Of a stretch of 64,000 nucleotides of DNA, positions 20,892 through 32,215 are shown in pieces. A program made the position numbers and the translations under genes. The stretch is from the NCBI GenBank assembly GCA_014529385.2, contig CM043964.1, positions 130,228,920 through 130,292,919 of the forward strand, in the 5' to 3' direction. The DNA comes from Adiantum capillus-veneris. Taxonomy: Eukaryota > Streptophyta > Polypodiopsida > Polypodiales > Pteridaceae. The notes under the pieces were generated by a model. That model was not told the origin of the DNA and searched no databases. It saw only the letters and a program-made list of their open reading frames with translations. Position 1 is the first letter of the stretch; every line of letters begins with the position of its first letter.

Positions 20892-23800
20892 CTAGTAAAT
20901 TGAGATATTGCTACATTTATATAAAGGAGTAAGCAAAAAAGTCAAGATGCATACAACAAGTCATTTTCAAGTGAAAGGTTTTTACAATGTCTTGCAACCA
21001 AGGAGAGGCAAGGTAGCAAGTGGTGAACATTACAAAGTTCACTTTTGGCCACTTGAATCATTATCTTGCTTTTTAATCTCAACTTCACCTATTTCAATCC
21101 TTCCCCTCCACTTTAATACTCGTGCTTGTTATAACGTTGCAAACTCTTGCTTAAATCATCACGAAATAAAAGCACATAGGATGTCATCATGCCATAGTAT
21201 GCGCTTCTTGATCCCATAGTCCAAACACACTAATGGCCTTATGTTTTTCAACAACTATTTTTTCTTAAATCTTGAGCATAGTGGATGTGAGCCAACCACC
21301 CTTGATAGAGCCATTATTGCAAGCATGTGGAGATTAGATGGAAATAGTTTCCAGCTTGTTTAGTTTTCCAATGTAATGTATAAGACTTTGGCCCCTCTTG
21401 AGGTCCAAAGGTATTGAACCCTTAAGGCCCTCTTTCTAAATTTTTTTCTATATCAACCATTTTACTTTATGCAAACAAAGAAACAAATCAAAATCAGCAA
21501 TATGGAATCAAATGTTCATAATTCATATATGACAGTTCTTCCAAAAACTTTACTTATATTTGGGTTTCAGGAAGCTCCTATTTCAAAGATCAATGGAAAA
21601 TGTTGGTCTTTGTTCTCTAGCTTCTCTGCACCTTCTCTTCTCATGTGGTCTATTTTTAGTATTTTTTATATCTCATGGAACTCTTCCTCTTTGGGTAGTC
21701 TGTGCTCTTCATAGCTTTGTACAACATCACGTGATTTCCCAACAACTAAATTCTGAATAACTTTATCTCCTTCTATATCAAGCACTATTAGTAGACATTG
21801 AGAGTAGTCCACAAATCCTTTATCATACTCTACCCACTTTGTAAATGTAAGGCAATAATCTTCTCTTAGGTTAAAGAGGGTTTGTATGATAGCTACCAGT
21901 AAAAAAAATTGATCCTATAAATATAAAAATTTGTAGTGAATAGCAAATGGCCAAGTTCATCTTTGAGGATATAAATGGACTCCTTTACTTTTGTGAGATT
22001 CTCTACTTTGAACTCTACCAGATTCAAAATCTCTTTGCTTTGTATTTTATCCAATTCCTCAATAAACTCCTTAGCTATCTCTTCAACCTCTACATCTTTC
22101 CCAGCTTTTGTAATGTACATGGTGTCTTTAGTCACGAGATTGTTGAAATGATTGATGCCAATATGGCAAAACCTCTAGAGGATCTCCGTAGAGCACAAGG
22201 GGAATTATCCCACATGCAACATATTTTACAACTAGACCTAAACAAGAGGTTCTTTTCTAAGTGGAAATAATCAAGTCATTTTCCCAGCCCATTAAGTTCC
22301 TAGTATCAAGTAAGTGCTTGTGTTCTTAGACTCTTTCCCTTTTAGTTAATAATGTTTTTCATTATAGTGTATTATCCACCTTACTTTTTAAGTTGGTATC
22401 AGAGACTAGGTTTGCTAACCTAGGGTTAGGGTTTGTAAAACTAAGTGTGGAACCCATGGAAGCTTCATTCATGGTGGCAATCTTTTGAGGTGGCCACCGC
22501 TAAGGGCAAACCACTGCTTTGCTTTTCCTAGCCTTAACTAGCTTGTATGTATGGATGCATTATTATAACTAGCATGTGTGTACAGATGCATTATTATCTA
22601 GCACAATTCTGTTTTATTCTATTAACATTTAAGCCTCCTCAAACATTGCTAGTTTATTTTCCTTTCATGTGATTTCCAACAACATACTTTTCAATAAACA
22701 TATCTACTTCTATATCAAGCACTACAAGTGGCCATGAAGTGTACTCCACAAAACAAGGAAGTAACCTATAGCTTCAAACACAGTGTATTTTAGATGAACC
22801 TGGAAGGAGAGAAGTGCACTTTGTAATTGGCTAATTCACCTCTTCAACCATCACAATTTATTTTTGTGCATTAACCCATTAACACTAGTTCTGTAATCGG
22901 ACACTCAAATGTCCTGAGACACTAAAGTGTCCTTTTTTTCTAGCAACTTGTCATAATTATTTGGTGAATCTAGAAAAACAATTCATAGGTCACATTCATA
23001 TCTTAGGTCAGCTATGAGGTGTAGAACATAGCCAAATTCTACTTTTGCCAAAATTAATACCAAATTAAGATTATAATGATAAGTTTTAAGATGAAAATTC
23101 ATAGAGATTTAGTGCATTAAATTTTCATCAATTGAATATAACTTCTCATCAAAATAATATTTTGCATAGATTTGAAGGCGTATGGATAGGAAAAAAATTA
23201 TTATAGCAAGAAATTGAGCTTCATAACCTAGTTATGAGACTAGATTTTTGTTATAATCAAAACACAAAAATCTTGAAAATGCTGACAAAGAGGAAAATAC
23301 TGGTCTTTTAAGGCCTCTTTCATTCACATGATGAGGTTATGAGACAAAACCTAAGGTGTACAATGTATCTATAGGTCAATACCCATCAACTAAGCATTTT
23401 TCAAGGGTTCAAACTCATAGGAATCTTGTAATTTAACTTCATTTAAAAAAATTTGTAGTGCGTAATTTCTTGAAAAAAAAAATTGCTATGAAAAACTAAT
23501 GAAAGTGTGTATATAAATCTCCAATTGTGTCCATATGAGGCATTTGTATACAAATAAGTGAGATGAACAAAAAAATCCAAAAGTGGAATTTATTTTAAGG
23601 CTTATATTTGATAAATAAAAAAAACATAATTACAACATGCGTAGTTTTTTGGATATGTTATAAATCACCAAATGTGGCTAGCATAACCATTAAAAATTAT
23701 CACCTTATGTAAGGGAGTCATAGATCTAGTATATATGCATCATAAGAAATTGTAAATTTAGATTAACTAAATGTTCTTTGTGATCATTAGTTGAATTTGT

Positions 23801-26425
23801 GAACGTTGCATATTTGACCCACAGGACTTTCTATTTTTAATTCTAGTCACAAAGGATTTTTTTCTCACATGAAAATTGAAAAAATATCAAACACATATAT
23901 AAGTAGTTACCACGGATTATTGCATGCACCCTGCTCATTTTTTTCTTAGGCTAGAGTACGAATTTTAATGAAAACATTAAATGTTGTTTTGCGTAGGTTC
24001 TTTTTATGAGTGTAGTTACTATTGAGGTTATGATCAAAAGTGAGAGATTATCATTTCTATGAGTACTTTGAATAACATTTTATAAGTTTGCAAAAGCATT
24101 TCTTGAGATGTGTTCTATATTTCATGTACCATTTTATTTAAATTCGTGAAAAAGGGACACTTTACTTTTTGGTACCAAACTAGTGTTAAAGCATGGTCAA
24201 TTTGTTACATGAAATTTTTTTGGACATTGTATATATGTTCAAATTATATGCCATTTCATGCAATACAACCCTTCCAAGAAAAAGACCTATGCACACAAGA
24301 GTTTTATAAGTTGCAGCTTTACTTACGATTTTGTATGACCTTTCTATGGACTTGTTCAACAGATTGATAATTTTTTTTCCCATTCCTTTCCTTATATGGC
24401 TTCTAACATGAGTCAATGGTGTGAAAATGTGAAAGTAAATTTTCTCAACCACTCTAGTTTATCAATCTATATCAAAAACCTTGAGCTAGAGGATAGGATC
24501 TATTGTAAAACTAATGATCATCGTCTCACTTGTCACTTGAGTCTTACAATGCCAAGAGTAATGAAATATCCATGTTCAATAGTGGTGGCTATGATCTTAG
24601 TTCCATAACAACTCAATGGAGGTCTTGACACCCTTCATTCGAGAAAGACTATCCATTGTCACTCAAGAATGATGTCCTAGGATAGATGTGCAAAACCAAC
24701 AATCATTTGATAGATTATGACCTAAGGAATGTGACCATTGCAAAAAATCAAACTTTAATGGCTTATTTTTATTAGATCTAGTTCAAAAAACAACAAAAAC
24801 TAAAGACATTGCTAGAGGTTTTTACAAAATTCTAATGAATTTTATACATTGCCACTTATTTTTTGATTTTGATATAGACCCTTATATCAACTTACTCATA
24901 GAAAAACATTTGAATCAAATTGAATAAGGGAAAGTGACATTTGTACTATTTTAATCTTTTTCACTTGCTCGATTCACTTGAGGTGTGCCTCCTTAAGTTT
25001 GGGAATATGCCAAGTTTTGACACTTGTCTATCGTCCATGGTTTGGTCCTAGTCTCCCAATCCTAGTTGGTTAGTCCACCTCATACAAACAAGTCGCCACA
25101 TCATCAAAAGTCCATGTCATCACTCCATCTCACCTTCCACATCATTATAGTGTAATCTATTTGATTTTGACACTTTGCATGCCATGTCACCATATTTGGC
25201 AAGTCACCCACCACCACCTTCAACTACCACCTTGCATGCCACTTTGCCTTAAGTCATCTACCACCTCACATGCCACTGTGCATGTCACATCACCCACCAT
25301 GTCATAAGTGATCTTGCATGCCACATCACCACCTCTCAACTCATCAAATTTATGTTTTGCCACCAGATCATTACATGTAACCAATGTGACATATCATCAT
25401 CCGACATGGCAAAATGAGAGGATTGCTTCCACATGGATGACCATCTCATCCACGCATGGCTACCTCAAATGCCACATCATCTAAAAAACCAAATAAATAA
25501 ATAGATTTCAAAATAGATAATTCAATCAAAAATTTTCAGCACTCAATTTACTTAAAATATGTGTTTCAATAATTATTTAAATTATATAAATATAAATTAA
25601 TATTAAAATGCTATAAAATTAGACTAATCAAATAATAAAAAGGTATCAATATAATGAATTAATTTCTTAAATGTTTGTGTTGAAAAAAATAAAATAAATA
25701 ATAATTTATTTATATATAATTTTAAAAATGTTGATATAATTTTATCATGATTTATCTTCATTAGATTACATTAGAGAGCAACTATATATAAACCTTTCTT
25801 TTCGAAGCTCACTTCATTTGTGCGTGTGTTAGTTTTAGAGATCTCATACCTTATGGATCAAATCATTATCTATTTTAACATTGATTTTTGTAATTAAGCA
25901 TAGGTTCATATTCCCAAAGGTCTTGAAAGCATGATATACACCATAAGAATCCCATCCACAAAGTTCAAACCGCAAAAGAGATTGCTCTTGTGGAAGAAAA
26001 TAGGCAAAAATCTCGAGAGCGCAAGCAATACCCAAGACCAAAGGTATGTACGGATATAGCGGAGGAGTCTATTGCCCTCCCACTGAGGCTTTAGAGGTTG
26101 TTCCCATGTAGTCATCACTTTTCAAGCTTGGCACTTCTTCTCTCCATCTTTTGGCTACCCATCCTTCTCTCCATCTTTTGGCTACCCATCCTCCTCCATC
26201 CCCTTCCTCAATCTGTGTACCCTTAAGCTTAGCATCCAAAGTGCCACTAGCAGATGTGACACCAACTGGCGAGGTCACACCACACACAATGGATGTTTTT
26301 GGCTAGATTCATATGGTGTCACTAGTTGCAGAGCATTTGAGCACTCCGATGGAGCATAGTTGCTTCATTTGATTGACTGGACTTCTTCAACTCTGAGTTC
26401 AACACCCTCTCGAGTTGGCTTTTGA
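20892..26425. other. AT-rich debris, no host gene seen
   Basis: Only short open frames without motifs. Noted items: TTGGTATCAGAGAC at 22392-22405, a likely relic of a retrotransposon primer-binding site, followed by ATGGAAGCTTCATTC near 22456 as in a copia-like gag start. A degenerate CATGCCAC/TCACCA-rich stretch lies at 25120-25480. A 27-bp unit (CTCCATCTTTTGGCTACCC...) is repeated twice at 26138-26192. An inverted-repeat terminus near 22874 is treated separately. Confidence 0.5.
22392..22405 (+). other. Orphan initiator tRNA-Met primer-binding site
   Basis: TTGGTATCAGAGAC matches the common plant retrotransposon PBS except at the last base or two. An upstream LTR boundary is not clear and no pol follows, so this is a relic or chance. 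Confidence 0.35.
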
Positions 26426-26452
26426 GCCCACTACAAGAGGCTATTCATATTA

Positions 26453-26555
26453 GCAACGCTCACACAGCGACGCTCAAAAAAAATTTCCCGGCGTAGCTAT
26501 GAGCGTCGCAAATTTACAAGTAAATTTGCGACGCTCATAGCGACACCGGTTGGGC
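26453..26555. promoter_or_regulatory. Left subterminal repeats of the CACTA element
   Basis: Several AGCGACGCT or inverted GAGCGTCGC units. Two form a perfect palindrome at 26496-26541 with 22-bp arms around an AA spacer. Confidence 0.75.
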
Positions 26556-26638
26556 TAAAAAAAATAACAGAGAGCGCCCAAAAACTCAGATCTCAGATCT
26601 GAGTTTTTCGGCGCCCTCAAGCAAGGAGCAGGTAACGC

Positions 26639-26674
26639 TCTCCCTCTCTCTCTCTCTCTCTCTCTCTTTCTTCT

Positions 26675-26732
<58 letters not shown>

Positions 26733-26794
26733 AGAGGAAGGAGAGCCAGGTATGCTCCTTCCCTCTCCTCACTCTCATATTCCCTTCCCCTCTT

Positions 26795-26876
<82 letters not shown>

Positions 26877-26947
26877 AGAGGAAGGAGAGCCAGGTATGCT
26901 CCTTCCCTCTCCTCACTCTCATGTTCCCTTCCCCTCTTTCTCTCTCC

Positions 26948-27028
<81 letters not shown>

Positions 27029-27038
27029 ACATAGTGTT

Positions 27039-27070
<32 letters not shown>
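26639..27070. repeat. (CT)n(CA)n minisatellite inside the CACTA element
   Basis: Higher-order tandem units of roughly 145-150 bp, each made of (CT)n, (CA)n and a unique block beginning GAGGAGAGGAAGGAGAGCC. The first CT/CA run starts at 26639 and the unique block appears at about 26730 and 26872. The last CA tract is followed by a GA run to about 27083. Long open frames here are artefacts. Confidence 0.9.
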
Positions 27071-27088
<18 letters not shown>

Positions 27089-27133
27089 TACAAACATAAA
27101 CAAAAACGCACACACACATACATAAACAAAGAA

Positions 27134-27325
27134 TGCACACACATTGAGAGAGGAAAAGAGAGAGAGAGAGCATGCATAAACAAAAAACGCACACATTGAG
27201 AGAGGAAAAGAGAGAGAGAACATGCATAAACAAAAAACGCACACATTGAGAGAGGAAAAGAGAGAGAAAACATGCATAAACAAAAAAATGCACACACATT
27301 GAGAGAGAAAGAGAGAGAAACTAAT
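27134..27325. repeat. 50-bp tandem repeat array
   Basis: Four units containing CACACATTGAGAGAGG followed by GA runs and CATGCATAAACAAAAAA. The last unit is partial. Confidence 0.9.
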
Positions 27326-27362
27326 TTAACGTCGTAGGAAACTAATTAAAATTAAAAGACCT

Positions 27363-27450
27363 AAAGATCTAGCCGACGAGGAGTTGAACTCAAGACCTAT
27401 TATTCAAGAGGGAAATGGCATAACCAATCTATCATACTTGGCATGGGTGA
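27363..27450 (-). repeat. tRNA-like SINE head (minus strand)
   Basis: On the minus strand GATAGATTGGTTATGCC resembles a pol III A box, and GGTCTTGAGTTCAACTCC, about 35 bases on, resembles a B box. No intact cloverleaf was recognised, so it is a tRNA-derived repeat rather than a tRNA gene. Confidence 0.35.
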
Positions 27451-27486
27451 TAGAAAGGTTATACCATTTATCTCTTTTTATTGGCA

Positions 27487-27615
27487 CACACATCCACACA
27501 CGCGCACACACACAAGAAGAAGAGAGTTATAACGTCGTAGGAAACTATCCTAAAAGACGTTAAAGATTAGGTTAGATGTAGACTTACGTTAAATTAGATT
27601 TAGGTTTATTTAAGT
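27487..27615. repeat. Direct repeat A flanking the captured gene fragment (left)
   Basis: Starts in CA-rich sequence and runs through AACGTCGTAGGAAACTATCC to GATTTAGGTTTATT. It is nearly identical to 28199-28325. A shorter repeat, GTTATATTAGATTAGA, touches the captured fragment on both sides (near 27684 and 28163). Confidence 0.85.
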
Positions 27616-27710
27616 TAAATTAGATTAGATTTAGGTTTATTTTTAGTTAGATTTACGTTTATTTACGCTAGATATAGATTTACGTTATATTAGATTAGAT
27701 TTAGGTCTCC

Positions 27711-28070
27711 ATAGACTGCGATACCTGCATGAAGCGGGTGAAGAAATCCCTCAATGGAATATAGGGTATTGCTGCCTTCACTCATGGTGGGCTCCGTCGA
27801 TCCAAAAGTACTGGTGAAATGTCTTCAGAAGATAGGGAAGAAGGTGGATCTTCTGGGCGGCAAGAGTCACTACATCCCCGACAATGACCATCTAGACAAC
27901 CTCTAGTCATTCAACAGCAACTTCAAAGTTAGTAACAAGAGCAAGAACGGTCCAAAGGGCCAATTGCTGTCGTCAGATGTGGATGGAGATGAGGCAGCGT
28001 CACCGCCGGAAGTTAACTCTCACATCTTTAGTGATGAGAATGCCAACTCTTGCCGAGTTATGTGAAAAAT
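27711..28070 (+). pseudogene. Captured heavy-metal-associated (HMA/HIPP-like) gene fragment
   Basis: One frame reads DCDTCMKRVKKSLNGI, the metal-binding CxxC loop and first helix of an HMA domain. After a stop and a frame change, the second half follows: VGSVDPKVLVKCLQKIGK and then KVDLLGGK. The remainder is acidic linker text (SSDVDGDEAASPPEVNS). HMA domains bind soft metal ions, and in plants many carry a C-terminal isoprenylation motif, which is not visible here. Nothing about it is transposon-like. It sits between direct repeats inside the CACTA element, so it is most likely a host exon picked up by the transposon. Confidence 0.7.
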
Positions 28071-28198
28071 TATGTGTTAAATCAGTTTTAAGGTTCTTAT
28101 AATCCCTGTTAGTTTAGTTCTTTGTTTTTAATATAACATAATTTACGTTAGATTTAGATTTATGTTATATTAGATTAGACTTAGGTTTATTTAGGTTT

Positions 28199-28325
28199 AC
28201 CCACACACACGCACACACACACACACAAGAAGAAGAGAGTTTTAACGTCGTAGGAAACTATCCCAAAAGACGTTAAAGATTAGGTTAGATGTAGACTTAC
28301 GTTAAATTAGATTTAGGTTTATTTT
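28199..28325. repeat. Direct repeat A (right copy)
   Basis: Near-identical partner of 27487-27615. Together they bracket the HMA fragment. Confidence 0.85.
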
Positions 28326-28650
28326 TAGTTAGATTTACGTTTATTTAGATTTACGCTTATTTACGTTAGATCGAGTCCACGCAAGAATTACTTACGGTTT
28401 AGGGTTTAGAGTTAGACGAACAGTGAAGAGATCTACTGTGAAAAGATGTTAAGATGCTGTGAAGTGCTACAGCTAGAGAAGAGGCAAAGGGGTTTTGTCC
28501 ACTACATGCAGTATCATGTAGACGTGGGTCTGTAGATTTCTTGTACCCATAAATATAGGTATTGACCAATAAAGACGAGATTATAACCCGGTGGTTCTGA
28601 TCTCCGTGTACCTCTAGACCGAGGTGTGCGGGGATTGGACATGACTAGAG

Positions 28651-28651
<1 letters not shown>

Positions 28652-28710
<59 letters not shown>
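28652..28710. repeat. (GA)n microsatellite upstream of the TNPD-like exons
   Basis: About 29 GA units. The TNPD-like frame reads into it as Arg-Glu, so the true exon border lies nearby. A telomere-like GGTTTAGGGTTTAGAG lies at about 28399. Confidence 0.95.
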
Positions 28711-28713
<3 letters not shown>

Positions 28714-28721
28714 GAGTTGTT

Positions 28722-30052
28722 GCCATTTATAACTCGTCGGACTCTGACGCTGGCCAACAAGCAGCAATCTTGCAACCCAATAGACGTGTTCGCAGGCGCT
28801 TTGGTCAAGCAACATATGTGAAGCCACAAGATGCCTCACATATGTGTGATAAAGCTCGGGACACGCTATGGCGAACCATAGATGATGAGCGCATATCTGG
28901 TATTGTCATGTGCAATCTCGGTGTTGAGAAGAAGATGACGGAAGATCTAGAGGCTAAAATCAATCGATTTTGCATGCTCCACAATCCAGTGATGCAAAAG
29001 AGGATTTCACAATATGAGGATGCAAAGCAAGAGCGACAAAGGGCACGAATCGAGTGGAGACGGGGAAGACGACCACCGATGCACTATCCGACGGGTCTGG
29101 AGAGCCTACCAACATTCATGAGCTTAAGATGGTTGCACAACCAATTGAAAAGCGCACAACAATGCGGTGACGAAGTGACTGAGGAAGAGTGGGAGTACTC
29201 TCGGGGTTGCGCGACCAAGGTAAGTTTGCAATGTACGACTAGCTAGTGACTTTATTTCTAAACGTTTGAACGGCCACTCATAATCTTTGTTCGTTGTAGT
29301 ATAAGTCATACACAGCAGCATGGTATAAAGGTCGACATTTTAGGGTGGAACGGATCGTCAAAAAGCATTTTACTCAAGATTGTGGAATCATGGCAAAATT
29401 TGAACAGTCTAGTCGACGACGTTCCTCTGATGCAGATCCTGTGGTGGCGGAACTCACTTACTTCGGCACGCTACAAGAGATTTTGAGGATCGATTACAGA
29501 GGATTTTTTGTCGACTTGTTCGACGTGCAATGGTTCAAGATAATCATGGAGGGTCGCAACGCTACTCTGCGTAGAGGAGAGTCTGGTTTTCTTGAGGTGG
29601 ATTCTACTAAGAAATGGACTGACCTAAGAGACACTTTCGTAATACCCGAGCATTGTGAACAAGTAAGTATGTAAATAGTTAACATCCCCCTTTTACAAGT
29701 TATGTGCTTGAAAGCTCTCATGTAAGTTATGTGGCTCTGGGAGGTAATATTTCATCCTACAAAGTCTACATCAAACTGGTGGTACGTCATAGAGGTAGCC
29801 CCTCGTAGTGCAAGGACGTATGAAGGCTACCATGTGCCAATCACAACGGCATCAATGGAGGAGATCAGAGAAGATGCTCAATCAGAAGCCGCTGCGGTGG
29901 TGCTAGACGAGCATCAAGATGCTACTACTCTATATGGGGTGCATGCAGAGGATCTACAAAATGAAACAGAGGATATGTGTTTAAACGGAGAGCTCTATAT
30001 AGATATAGGAAGTTATGCTGAGTTATGCGAGGATGAGAGAGAGATCTCTTAA
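28722..30052 (+). CDS. tnpD (partial): TNPD-like transposase C-terminal region (DUF4216)
   Basis: Three exons with canonical borders: to 29219 (AAG|GTAAGT), 29300-29662 (TAG|TATAAG to CAA|GTAAGT), and 29744-30052 (GAG|GTAATA to a TAA stop), all phase 0. Exon 1 text includes NLGVEKKMTEDLEAKI and SRGCATK. Exon 2 reads YKSYTAAWYKGRHFRV and then VAELTYFGTLQEILRIDY, the DUF4216 pattern of plant CACTA TNPD proteins. Exon 3 completes it with NWWYVIEVAPR and an acidic tail. The Transposase_21 catalytic part that should precede it is absent, having been replaced by the repeats and the captured fragment. The 5' exon limit is uncertain because the frame runs into the GA repeat. Confidence 0.75.
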
Positions 30053-30324
30053 AGCCACAAATATTGTATTTGAACAATTTTGCTCCGTGTTGTAAAAGCT
30101 CTGGCTCTCTAAGTACCTTCCATGGTGTATAACGCTCTTTTCTACTCGCGCTCACATCTTTTGATTGAAAATTCTGAGTTTTCGACTTGCCTCTTCTATC
30201 ACTCAATTCATTGCGTCATTGTATTTATATGCGTCATTACGTCATTGTATTTAATGGTCTTTGCGTCATTGTCTACTCTATTCATTCAATATTAAGTTTA
30301 AATATTCGTGTGTTTAATGCAGGT

Positions 30325-31640
30325 ATGGATGATGAGGAGTTTCTTTCTTCTTTGTCACCGCAACAGAGACAGTGGTACGCGGAGCGTCATCGCTCTGGCG
30401 CATCATCGCGCGTTCCTACTCCATCCGCATCTCCCTCTCTTTCGGAGCATTCGGCGCGCTCCAAAGCTTCGGTGTCGACGAGACGATCTTCACACTCGTC
30501 TAAACACCGGCGCTCTAGTGGTGGCGGTGGCGGTGGCGGTTGTTGTGGGGATTCCGCCGCCGATGCCTCCACACCGCTTCGTGTTCGACGAGGCTCTTTA
30601 CCCTCCCCTTCTTTGCCCGTCCCCACACCAGCCACAACATCGCCATCTATGTCAGGTTTTGCGCGGTTGACTGTTCCTAGCAGCTACACACCTCTACCTA
30701 CTCCGCCAGGAGCCACCCCACTCGACACTCCTCGCTTCGGGGCCCAGACGCAGGTGGAGACACCTGACGTCCGTACCCCCATCGACACGCCGCTAGAGAC
30801 CCCTGCCGGGACACCCAGGTTCACACGTCACCGGCCAGAGGGCTTGCCTTACTCCGTCGACTTCAGCGGCAGCATCATCATGGATGATGACGGCAAGGAG
30901 GTGATCTCGCGCATGCGTGGTCTTTGATCTCAGCTATTTAGACACAACATACTAAACAAATGGAGTGAAGTACCAAGTGATTTAAAAGACAGAGTCATCA
31001 GCATACTTCATGATGAGTTTCCCGTTCCAACTCGGGATCAGCGCTTCAATGAATACCTGATGAAGATTCGAATGCGCGAATACTGCAAACACAAGCGTTC
31101 CGCAGTGCAAAAAGCAATCAAGCATGGGTGGAACAGGCCAGATTGGCTGGCCAAAGAAGATTGGAAGAATGCGAAGAAAGCAGCGCGCGAGAATCCCGAC
31201 AAGTGGAAGCAAGAAAAGGATGCAGCCAGAGCGCGAGTAGAGGCAGGGAGCTCGCACCACTTGGGGAGCGGTGGATGGGTATCATTTGAGGACGATTTTG
31301 TAAGTGTTTTCGCATTGCTCTTTATGTTCGATAGTTTAGGGTTTATGAGTTTTTTAATTCTAACATAATGAAATCTTTGTATGTTTTGACAGTGGTCGAT
31401 GATAGGACATGATCCCACACCGTACGAGCGCGAGTACGCAGGCAGGAAGGGCTTAAACGCCCTGATGGACATTCTCAGTTCTCGCGGCGGCATGGTTAGT
31501 ATTAGGGTTTACTCTTTTCTATTTTTTGTATTGATTTATAAATGTTGTTATATGTTTATACTTACTGAAAGCTGTCTTATTGTCTTTTTTTGCAGAATCC
31601 GACAGATACGCCGCTTGGACACGATGAGACGTCTGACTAA
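30325..31640 (+). CDS. tnpA-like: Second CACTA ORF (TNPA/Transposase_24-like)
   Basis: ATG at 30325, just after an acceptor-like TGCAG at 30318-30322. Exons 30325-31299, 31393-31494 and 31596-31640 have canonical GT-AG borders and end at TAA. The N-terminal 200 residues are Ser/Pro/Thr-rich low complexity with a poly-Gly run. The C-terminal part is basic and conserved-looking (DEFPVPTRDQRFNEYLMKI, CKHKRSAVQKAIKHGW, NPDKWKQEKDAARARVEAGS, GHDPTPYEREYAGRKGL), as in the Ptta/En/Spm Transposase_24 class, which binds subterminal repeats. A single TGA at 30925-30927 interrupts the frame in a context consistent with CGA to TGA. Otherwise the gene is intact. Confidence 0.75.
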
Positions 31641-32014
31641 ACGACGTCAGTTTAGCCGTAGCTAGATAGCATTAGTTTAGGGTTTCTCATAGCTTATATA
31701 TCATGAGACGGATTTTATACGTCTTTTTGAACCATGTATATTATTACATTTGTCACCGGAGTTCATTTTGTCAATCAATTCTTTATGCCTATGATGTTGT
31801 ACAATTGTCATTATTACATTTACCAATCAATTCATTTTGCCTATGATGTGTACAATTGTCAATTTTACGCTTGTCAATTTTGCAAACAATGCGTCTTGTG
31901 GGTGACTATTTTGGGTCTATTATCTACCCTTGCACTTTTTTAAAAAGTGAATCAAGTACAATATGGTTGATGGGTGGCAGGGCATTCAATGCCCTATCAC
32001 CAAAAAAAAATTCT

Positions 32015-32215
32015 CTCGGGCGTCGCTATAACCGTCGCTATTTATGGCTCTGTAGCGTCGCTACGAGCGTCGCTATAGACTTCTGTGTAAACGTCGCTAT
32101 GACCGTCGCTATGAGCGTCTCTATATAGCGACGTTCTCGTAGCGACGCTATTAGCGACGCCGGGGGTTATAAAAACCCAGTGTATTTCCGTCGCTAACAG
32201 CGTCACAAGAGCACA
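32015..32215. promoter_or_regulatory. Right subterminal repeats of the CACTA element
   Basis: At least ten GCGTCGCTA/CGTCGCTAT units in both orientations within 200 bp, the mirror of the left end. Confidence 0.8.

Noticed and set aside
26555-27299. Long open frames of Cys-Val, Ser-Leu or Arg-Glu repeats
   Set aside because: They are translations of GT, CT and GA microsatellites and contain no protein signal.
27134-27325. Regular repeats as a possible CRISPR array
   Set aside because: Units are contiguous with no variable spacers, and the genome is eukaryotic.
28399-28415. Telomere-like GGTTTAGGGTTTAGAG as an internal telomere
   Set aside because: Only about two units. Short telo-box motifs are frequent in plant 5' regions and introns.
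30308-30670. Alternative frames over the CACTA second ORF
   Set aside because: They overlap the Ser/Pro-rich exon in other frames without splice support.
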